DNA of 12,481 nucleotides from Burkholderiales bacterium (lineage in GTDB: Bacteria > Pseudomonadota > Gammaproteobacteria > Burkholderiales > Burkholderiaceae_D): positions 1 to 12,481 of the forward strand of contig SYFN01000236.1 in assembly GCA_005800405.1 (NCBI GenBank). Direction: 5' to 3'. Positions within the stretch are counted from its first letter, which is position 1; each line of letters opens with the position of its first letter. Positions 7,001 through 12,481 of this stretch are shown in pieces. Under the pieces are notes generated by a model. That model had not been told where the DNA came from. It ran no database searches and was given only the letters and a program-made list of their open reading frames with translations. Both the position numbers and the translations under genes were made by a program.

Positions 7001-8107
7001 TCAACTGACCATCGTGGCACCGAGAGTCACCAGCAGTTTGCGCACTGGTGAGGGTAATGCGGCCTCGCTGATTTGCGCCAGGGCACGCCACTGATAATCC
7101 GGTGGTGCCGCCATTAAGTGGCGCTGTCGCAACGTGATGTGCACCGGGATGACCGAGAGACGGTAATGCGTGAAGCCGTGCACAAAACCGTTGAGCATCT
7201 TGATGTCGTCGATATCACCGAACGCTGACAGCGCCAGCGCCAGTTGTTCATGAAGACCGACATCCGAATCTCCTGACGACAATCGGTTGAGTTCGGGCAG
7301 CGACAACAAGCCTCCCCAAATGCCTTGGGGTAGACGCTGCTCCATCAGTATCTCGCCCGCATGTACAACAACCAACATCACTGTGGATTTTTCTGGTATC
7401 GCCTTTTTGGGTTTGCGGGCCGGTAGCTCCGCCGCGCGTCCGGCAGCATGGGCGATGCAGCGTGATTGCATCGGACAACGCTCGCAGGCGGGTCGCGTGC
7501 GCGTACACAGAGTTGCGCCAAGATCCATCAGTCCTTGGGTATAGGCTTCGATTTCTTGCGCTGGCAGCAGTGCTTCGGCGCGCTGCCACAAGTCGCGCTC
7601 CACTGCGACTTGACCGGGAAATCCTTCGATGCCAAATACCCGACAAAACACCCGCTTGACATTGCCATCCAGGATGGCCGCTCGAGCACCGTAGGCAAAG
7701 GCAGCAATAGCTGCGGCAGTTGATTTGCCAATGCCAGGAAGTGAGGCGAGTGCCTCAGGATCCTGCGAAAAAATGCCAGCATGCTGCGCGATAATCTGCT
7801 GTGCACAGCGATGCAGATTGCGCGCTCGGGTGTAGTAACCCAGACCACTCCAGTGCGCCATGACCTCCTCTGTCGGCGCAGCGGCCAGTGCGGCGACATC
7901 GGGAAAACGCTCGAGAAAACGTGCGTAATACGGAATTACCGTAGCGACCTGCGTCTGCTGCAGCATGATTTCAGAGAGCCAGATGCGATACGCATCGCGC
8001 GTACGTTGCCAAGGCAACTTATGACGGCCATGCTGCTTTTGCCAACTGATCAGCGCTTCGGCAAAACTGGTGTCTTGCGGGGGAGATTTTTTGACGATAC
8101 GTTTCAT
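7001..8107 (-). CDS. mutY: Adenine DNA glycosylase MutY
   Basis: MutY removes adenine mispaired with 8-oxoguanine. From the ATG at 8107 the product is 368 residues (350 in E. coli). The catalytic glutamate is E46 in WLSEIMLQQTQV. The helix-hairpin-helix LPGIGKSTAAAI begins at 123 and is followed by the catalytic aspartate D147 in AILDGNVKRV. The 4Fe-4S cluster cysteines C201, C208, C211 and C217 follow the C-X6-C-X2-C-X5-C spacing; all sit nine residues after the E. coli positions. The C-terminal NUDIX-like domain (about 241-368) reads 8-oxoguanine; its recognition loop is F312-T313-H314, where E. coli has FSH. A TTG at 8143 would extend the protein by 12 residues and overlap mutM by 22 bp; neither start has a good Shine-Dalgarno sequence. 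The ATG lies 14 bp after the mutM stop, so the two are probably co-transcribed. Confidence 0.95.
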   Translation of the reverse strand: MKRIVKKSPPQDTSFAEALISWQKQHGRHKLPWQRTRDAYRIWLSEIMLQQTQVATVIPYYARFLERFPDVAALAAAPTEEVMAHWSGLGYYTRARNLHRCAQQIIAQHAGIFSQDPEALASLPGIGKSTAAAIAAFAYGARAAILDGNVKRVFCRVFGIEGFPGQVAVERDLWQRAEALLPAQEIEAYTQGLMDLGATLCTRTRPACERCPMQSRCIAHAAGRAAELPARKPKKAIPEKSTVMLVVVHAGEILMEQRLPQGIWGGLLSLPELNRLSSGDSDVGLHEQLALALSAFGDIDDIKMLNGFVHGFTHYRLSVIPVHITLRQRHLMAAPPDYQWRALAQISEAALPSPVRKLLVTLGATMVS

Positions 8108-8121
8108 GACGGCCGTATGCT

Positions 8122-8943
8122 CTAGCGCTGACAGCGTCCGCAATAAAATGTGGACCGCTGACCCTGCACAATTCGGCGTACCGGCGTATCACAGTAACGA
8201 CAAGATTCACCCTCGCGATCGTAGACAAAATAGTACTGTTGAAAATAACCAGACTGACCATCAGCACCAATAAAGTCGCGCAGCGAGCTGCCGCCTTGCT
8301 CAATCGCGGCAGCAAGCACACGGCGAATAGCGACCGCCAGCTTTTCATAGCGCGAAAATGAGATACGCCTTGCTGCTGTGTTCGGATGGATGCTGGCCTC
8401 AAAAAGACTTTCGCATGCATAGATATTTCCCACCCCGACCACGATATCGCCGGCCAGCAGCACTTGTTTGATCGCCGCACCGCGATTGCGTGTCTGGCGA
8501 TGAAGCAGCAAGGCCAAATTGTCTGAGTTGAGCGGCTCAACGCCCAAATTGCGCAGCAAGATGTGCGACTCGATATCGCCCTCCGCTTGCGAATGCCAGA
8601 GTACTGCACCGAAGCGGCGCGGATCAGTCAAACGCATCACTTGTTCGTCAATCAGCAAATCGAAATGATCGTGTTTTTGAGGCGGATGATCTGCCGGTAG
8701 CACGCGCAAATGACCAGACATGCCCAGATGAATGATCAGCGTGCCGTGCGAGAAGTGGATCAACAGATATTTGCCGCGTCGGCCCGTCGATACGACACGT
8801 TGGCCTGTGAGCAGCTTGTCAAGGCCCGATGGAAAAGGCCAGCGCAAACCACTGCGACGCTGGACCACGCCGGTGATGTGGCGGCCCTCGACGAAAGGCG
8901 CGATACCGCGGCGGGTGACTTCGACTTCAGGTAATTCTGGCAT
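8122..8943 (-). CDS. mutM: Formamidopyrimidine-DNA glycosylase (Fpg/MutM)
   Basis: MutM excises 8-oxoguanine and formamidopyrimidines and cuts the strand by beta,delta-elimination. The start must be the ATG at 8943, because it gives [13 protein letters not shown]; after Met removal the proline is the catalytic nucleophile and the next glutamate assists. An upstream start at 8967 would bury that proline, so it is rejected. The product is 273 residues (269 in E. coli). K58 in RRGKYLL corresponds to the catalytic lysine 57 of the mature E. coli protein. The C-terminal zinc finger is complete: CRYC, 16 residues, [19 protein letters not shown] is the usual stretch before it. mutY follows immediately, forming a two-gene oxidised-guanine repair unit. 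On the minus strand a TAAAAT box (8973-8968) lies upstream, with no clear -35. Confidence 0.96.
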   Translation of the reverse strand: MPELPEVEVTRRGIAPFVEGRHITGVVQRRSGLRWPFPSGLDKLLTGQRVVSTGRRGKYLLIHFSHGTLIIHLGMSGHLRVLPADHPPQKHDHFDLLIDEQVMRLTDPRRFGAVLWHSQAEGDIESHILLRNLGVEPLNSDNLALLLHRQTRNRGAAIKQVLLAGDIVVGVGNIYACESLFEASIHPNTAARRISFSRYEKLAVAIRRVLAAAIEQGGSSLRDFIGADGQSGYFQQYYFVYDREGESCRYCDTPVRRIVQGQRSTFYCGRCQR

Positions 8944-9235
8944 TAGGGAGGCGCTGAATAAACCCACATTTTATGGCGAGCCAGCGTCACTGCGCGACGC
9001 GGGGATCAGCTCAATCATGGACCTGTCGCGATTCACTTCGCTGAACAACTTTCCGGTTTTATTTAATCAGCGCTTCCTTGGTGCTCATTGCCTTTTTGTA
9101 TACGACTGGCCAATTTGGCAAGTCTTGCGAGCGATTGTCAAAAACACAGTTTTGGGCGCACGCGGCAGTTTTTACTTTCGTCGTAAAATCAACGTCCCAC
9201 ACCGAGCCCCTACGGGCAATCCAAAGGACAGTGCC
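8944..9235. other. 292-bp divergent intergenic region, mutM / TPR gene
   Basis: This A/T-richer gap separates two divergent transcripts. The plus-strand frame upstream of the TPR gene stays open across it but has no family-like content. It holds TAAAAT on the minus strand (8973-8968) toward mutM and TAAAAT on the plus strand (9184-9189) toward the TPR gene, neither with a recognisable -35 at normal spacing. An 11-base palindrome GCCAATTTGGC is at 9109-9119. I see no RNA gene or terminator. Confidence 0.4.
9223..9228 (+). promoter_or_regulatory. Ribosome binding site that fixes a TTG start
   Basis: AAAGGA at 9223-9228 lies seven bases before the TTG at 9236. It is the clearest Shine-Dalgarno match in the window. 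Starting here gives the protein a clean signal peptide, whereas an upstream ATG at 9017 has no such site and would bury the signal sequence. Confidence 0.65.
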
Positions 9236-10951
9236 TTGAAAAATTTTGCAGCCATTTTAACGCTCTTGGCATTACTTGCCTCGGGCAGCGTCGCGCATGC
9301 GGCGTCAGACACTCCCACCAATGCCGATGGCTTGCCGCTGATCCCGTTGTCCGAGGATTTGATGCTCAAATATCTGTCGGCCGAGCTGGCGTTCCAGCGG
9401 GGTCAGGCAGCCGGCGCGCACTTGGCGATGATGTCACTGGCACGCGCGACCGGCGATCCGCGGCTGGCACGTCGCGCAACCGAGATGGCGATTGCAGCGT
9501 CGAGCGCCGCTGATGCGCTCAAAGGAGCGAAACTTTGGCGTGAATTGGCCCCGCGTTCGGATGAGGCCTTTCAGGTTTTATTGGGTCTGCAACTCAACAA
9601 CAACCGCTTGGATGAAGCCAAACAGGCACTGGCACAGCAACTGGCTGCCAGCACACCCGCCCAGCTTCCGGCAGTGATCGCGACAATGCAACGCAATCTC
9701 TCGCGCATGTCCGACAAATCGAAAGCGACCGCTTTACTGCGCGAATTGCTGGAGCCTTATCGAAACTCTGTCGATGCGCATCTGGCGATTGCGCAATTTT
9801 CGATGGTGTCGGGCGATCGCGCCGGTGCCTTGCGCGCGGCGCGCGAAGCCCTGATGAAATTTCCGACATTGGAAATCGCCGCATTAATGTTGGCTCAGAT
9901 TGAGGACAGGTCCGAGTCAGCTCGCGTACTGAATGAATTCCTGCAAAAAAATCCCAAAGCACGAGAAGTCCGTCTTGCCCTCGCCCGAATGCTGTACGAT
10001 CAATCGAAACTTACCGAAGCAAAAAAAGAATTCAAAATTCTTATTGCGCAGAAAAGCGACGATCAGACAGCACTGTTAGCGCTGGGTCTTCTGTCGGTAC
10101 AAGCGAATGAGCTCGCTGATGCAGAGAAATATCTGTCTGCCTACATCGACACGCTTGGCGGTCAGCCTGATCGGGAACGCGATGCGACGCAAGCCTTGAT
10201 GTTGCTTGCTCAGATGGCTGAGGATCGCAGTGATCTGGCAGGTGCGCTGAGATGGCTGGAGATGGCAGATACATTGACGCATCAGGGCTCGGTGAGCGCA
10301 ATACTCAAGCGTGCACAGCTGCAGTCAAAAAGTGGCAAATTCGACCTTGGTCGTCAACTTCTGGCCGAAGCTGATGCCAATAGTGATGATGACCGAGTAA
10401 GACTGACGATCGTTGATGCCCAGATTCTGCGTGATGCCGGCCGTCTGACCGAAGCCCTCAAAGTGATAGAAGATGCGCTCGATAGCCTTCCGGGCAATAT
10501 TGATCTCTTATACGAGTACGCGATGCTGGTCGAGAAAAATCGCGAGTTCGATGCCATGGAAAAAGCGCTGCGCAAAATCATCCAGATCGCGCCCGACAAC
10601 CCGCAAGCTTACAACGCGCTGGGCTATTCTTTCGCGGAACGCAATATCCGTTTGCCCGAAGCCTACGACTTGATCAAAGTCGCACTGGCACTCGCGCCGG
10701 ATGATGCCTTCATCATGGATAGCATGGGGTGGGTTGAATTCCGCATGGGCCGGCTGGAAAAGGCAGAGGAAATTCTGCGCCGCGCGCATGGACTGCGACC
10801 TGATCCGGAAATAGCGGTCCATCTCGGTGAAGTCTTGTGGTTACTTGGCCGCGAAGATGATGCGAAAAAACTCTGGCGCTTTGCGAACGGTAAGGATCCA
10901 AAGAATGAGTCATTGAAAGGCACGCTGGAAAAATTCCAGGTGAAGCTGTAA
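9236..10951 (+). CDS. Exported tetratricopeptide-repeat (TPR) protein
   Basis: From the TTG at 9236 the product is 571 residues. Residues 1-22 form a signal peptide: a lysine at 2, a hydrophobic core FAAILTLLALLA and the cleavage motif AHA before A23, so the protein is probably periplasmic. There is no lipobox cysteine. The rest is almost entirely helical, with degenerate TPR repeats. The clearest are about 456-489 (PQAYNALGYSFAER...) and 490-523 (DAFIMDSMGWVEFRMGRLEKA...); weaker units are visible near 117-135, 179-210, 244-272, 278-305 and 395-419. TPR domains bind protein partners; no enzymatic motif is seen and the partner is unknown. lolB begins 11 bp after the stop, and the TPR-lolB-ispE order is conserved in relatives as I recall it, which hints at an envelope role. 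A TAAAAT box at 9184 may be its promoter. Confidence 0.85.
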   Translation: MKNFAAILTLLALLASGSVAHAASDTPTNADGLPLIPLSEDLMLKYLSAELAFQRGQAAGAHLAMMSLARATGDPRLARRATEMAIAASSAADALKGAKLWRELAPRSDEAFQVLLGLQLNNNRLDEAKQALAQQLAASTPAQLPAVIATMQRNLSRMSDKSKATALLRELLEPYRNSVDAHLAIAQFSMVSGDRAGALRAAREALMKFPTLEIAALMLAQIEDRSESARVLNEFLQKNPKAREVRLALARMLYDQSKLTEAKKEFKILIAQKSDDQTALLALGLLSVQANELADAEKYLSAYIDTLGGQPDRERDATQALMLLAQMAEDRSDLAGALRWLEMADTLTHQGSVSAILKRAQLQSKSGKFDLGRQLLAEADANSDDDRVRLTIVDAQILRDAGRLTEALKVIEDALDSLPGNIDLLYEYAMLVEKNREFDAMEKALRKIIQIAPDNPQAYNALGYSFAERNIRLPEAYDLIKVALALAPDDAFIMDSMGWVEFRMGRLEKAEEILRRAHGLRPDPEIAVHLGEVLWLLGREDDAKKLWRFANGKDPKNESLKGTLEKFQVKL

Positions 10952-10962
10952 TCATTCACCCC

Positions 10963-11541
10963 ATGCGGCGACTCTTTGTTCTGGCATGCATGGCGCTCGC
11001 CGCTTGTACGACATTGCCAGAGGGCCCACTCGGCGAACGCAACTACCAAAGCACTATTTCTGTGGGAGGTCGCCTGTCGGTTGGTTACCAGCAAGGCGGC
11101 CAGCCACAATACCTCCAGGGCAAATTCCGCTGGCAACAGCAAGGGGAGCGGACCAACATCACGCTGTACTCACCACTGGGACAGACACTTGCCGCCATTG
11201 AGATCACGCCGGGTTTGGCGGTGATGGCTCAATCGGACGGGGAAAAGAGACAAGCACCCAATGTCACTGCACTGACGCAAGAAGTGCTTGGCTGGCCGAT
11301 GCCGGTGGATGGGCTGCGCTATTGGCTGCAAGGCTTCGTGCAAAACGCGAATGGCAAACTGGACATGGCCTCGCCAGAGAGCACGCATAGCTTTCAAAGT
11401 GATGGCTGGCGTGTGCGCTATGTAAGCTGGCAGCATAATGCGAGGATTCAGTATCCGAAGCGGTTCGATATGGAACGCACGACAGTCGAAGCCGGGAATA
11501 TCGTTCTGCGGCTTGTGATCGATGACTGGAGCGATCGATAG
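10963..11541 (+). CDS. lolB: Outer-membrane lipoprotein receptor LolB
   Basis: LolB takes lipoproteins from the periplasmic carrier LolA and inserts them into the outer membrane; it is itself a lipoprotein. The 192-residue precursor starts MRRLFVLACMALAAC, with a lipobox LAAC whose cysteine C15 becomes the lipidated N-terminus. The next residue is threonine rather than the inner-membrane retention signal aspartate, consistent with outer-membrane sorting. Family features are the GRLSVGYQ strand near 36, GKFRWQQQ near 53, LYSPLGQTLAAIEI near 68 and WPMPVDGLRYWLQGF near 111. The length is close to E. coli LolB. It lies 11 bp after the TPR gene and just before ispE, indicating one operon. No strong Shine-Dalgarno sequence is visible, so translation may be coupled to the upstream gene. 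Confidence 0.92.
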   Translation: MRRLFVLACMALAACTTLPEGPLGERNYQSTISVGGRLSVGYQQGGQPQYLQGKFRWQQQGERTNITLYSPLGQTLAAIEITPGLAVMAQSDGEKRQAPNVTALTQEVLGWPMPVDGLRYWLQGFVQNANGKLDMASPESTHSFQSDGWRVRYVSWQHNARIQYPKRFDMERTTVEAGNIVLRLVIDDWSDR

Positions 11542-11545
11542 CAAT

Positions 11546-12409
11546 ATGACGCACTTGCACGGCTGTCGCGCGCCCGCCAAACTCAATCTGTTCCTGCATG
11601 TAGTCGGGCGACGTGATGATGGCTATCACTTGCTGCAATCTGTGTTTCAGCTAATTGATCTGGCTGATGTGCTGCATTTTGATCTGCGCGATGATGAAAC
11701 GATAACGCGTGTCACGGATTTGCCCGACGTACCCGCTGGGGATGATCTGACTGTACGTGCAGCGCAACTGCTGGCCAACGCCATGGCCCATCGCGGACTC
11801 AGGCCGACTGGCGTGAATATCGCCATCGAAAAACACATTCCCATGGGTGGTGGTCTGGGTGGTGGTTCATCGGATGCGGCCACGACCTTGATAGCGCTCA
11901 ATCAACTCTGGCAAGCCGGTATGAAACGCAGCGAACTGATGGACCTGGGTTTGCAGCTCGGTGCCGATGTGCCTTTCTTCCTGCTGGGCGAAAACGCCTT
12001 CGTCGAGGGCATAGGTGAACAGCTCACGGGCGTGCCCACGCCAAGCGCCTGGTTCGTGGTGATACACCCCGGTATCTCGGTGCCTACGCCCTTGATCTTC
12101 AGGGAACCCGAATTGACACGCAACACCAAAGCGGTCAAAATAGTGGACTTATCTGCGAGCCCATTGGGCTTCGGAAGGAACGATTTGCAAGCAGTAGCCG
12201 CCCGGGCTTTCCCTCCTGTCGCAGACGCCATCAAATGGCTGTCCGCTTTTGGTGAGGCCCGCATGACTGGCTCCGGCGCCTGTGTTTTCGCTGCCTTCGC
12301 TTCGGAGTCCGAGGCCGATGCCGTGCTCCAGAGCGTGCCCGCCGGCTGGCGTGGTTGGAAAGCACAGTCGCTGGCGACACACCCGATGGTCACTCTGCTG
12401 CAATCGTAA
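11546..12409 (+). CDS. ispE: 4-diphosphocytidyl-2-C-methyl-D-erythritol kinase
   Basis: IspE phosphorylates CDP-methylerythritol at the 2-hydroxyl with ATP, the fourth step of the MEP isoprenoid pathway. From the ATG at 11546 the product is 287 residues (283 in E. coli). It is a GHMP kinase: the substrate lysine K12 in APAKLNLFLHV, the motif RRDDGYHLLQSVFQLID, the ATP-binding glycine loop PMGGGLGGGSSDAATTL (99-115) and the catalytic aspartate D141 in LGADVPFFL. The C-terminal GHMP motif ARMTGSGACVFAAF is also present. An ATG at 11522 would add eight residues and overlap lolB by 20 bp. I prefer 11546, which follows the lolB stop by 4 bp and gives the usual distance to APAKLN, but cannot exclude the other. 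A GGAG lies rather far upstream (11528-11531). Confidence 0.94.
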   Translation: MTHLHGCRAPAKLNLFLHVVGRRDDGYHLLQSVFQLIDLADVLHFDLRDDETITRVTDLPDVPAGDDLTVRAAQLLANAMAHRGLRPTGVNIAIEKHIPMGGGLGGGSSDAATTLIALNQLWQAGMKRSELMDLGLQLGADVPFFLLGENAFVEGIGEQLTGVPTPSAWFVVIHPGISVPTPLIFREPELTRNTKAVKIVDLSASPLGFGRNDLQAVAARAFPPVADAIKWLSAFGEARMTGSGACVFAAFASESEADAVLQSVPAGWRGWKAQSLATHPMVTLLQS

Positions 12410-12410
12410 A

Positions 12411-12425
12411 CAGGAATTCGTCCTG
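12411..12425 (+). other. Short hairpin after ispE
   Basis: CAGGA (12411-12415) and TCCTG (12421-12425) form a 5-bp stem around ATTCG, one base after the ispE stop codon. No T-run follows, so it is a weak terminator candidate at best; it could instead be a processing point between ispE and the tRNA. Confidence 0.25.
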
Positions 12426-12454
12426 GCGCGTGGTCGCCGGACTCTGGGTTGTGT

Positions 12455-12481
12455 AGGGGAATCGCCAAGTTGGTTAAGGCA
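12455..12481 (+). tRNA. 5' part of a tRNA, probably tRNA-Gln (cut by window edge)
   Basis: The last 27 bases fit the start of a tRNA. A 7-base acceptor strand AGGGGAA (12455-12461) is followed by T at position 8, and GCC pairs with GGC to form the D stem around an 11-base loop AAGTTGGTTAA containing the conserved GG. The arrangement TCGCCAAGTTGGTTAAGGCA is typical of bacterial tRNA-Gln, and a tRNA-Gln gene commonly follows ispE in Burkholderiales as I recall. The anticodon and 3' half lie outside the window, so the identity is an inference. Confidence 0.75.

Noticed and set aside
8732..9235. N-terminal extension of the TPR protein frame
   Set aside because: The first part is antisense to mutM, the sequence does not look like protein, and a better start (TTG 9236) has a ribosome binding site and a signal peptide right after it.

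Overview
The window reads as an ordinary housekeeping stretch of a betaproteobacterial chromosome, most likely order Burkholderiales. The evidence is close family resemblance of nearly every protein and a familiar gene order, ptsN-hprK-rapZ / LON-domain protein / mutY-mutM / TPR protein-lolB-ispE-tRNA-Gln, which I recall from Burkholderia-type genomes. The genus cannot be fixed from sequence alone. I see no mobile element, CRISPR array, phage gene or defence system.

Left block (1-3673). The left edge cuts a minus-strand gene whose first 188 residues match the DUF3683-containing FAD-linked oxidases of betaproteobacteria. Upstream of it, on the same strand, lies a small YqaA/DedA-like membrane protein gene. 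Divergent from yqaA is ilvA (threonine deaminase), followed by queF (preQ0 reductase of queuosine synthesis). The 43-bp gap between yqaA and ilvA holds a perfectly symmetric -10 element that could fire in both directions.

Middle block (3674-6987). A 278-bp spacer with several hairpins and a TATAAT box leads into ptsN, hprK and rapZ, the nitrogen-PTS/HPr-kinase cluster. A LON substrate-binding-domain protein follows. The rpoN-hpf pair that usually precedes ptsN is not here; queF sits upstream instead, so the spacer looks like a synteny junction.

Right block (6988-12481). mutM and mutY lie on the minus strand in tandem (mutM first) and form the 8-oxoguanine repair pair; mutY converges on the LON-domain gene. 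Divergent from mutM, a plus-strand unit encodes an exported TPR protein (TTG start with a good ribosome binding site), the outer-membrane lipoprotein receptor LolB and the isoprenoid kinase IspE. The first 26-27 bases of a tRNA, probably tRNA-Gln, end the window.

No new multi-gene system is evident. The points worth a second look are regulatory: the symmetric promoter and possible leaderless ilvA mRNA, a palindrome over the putative promoter of the DUF3683 gene, and the structured spacer before ptsN.
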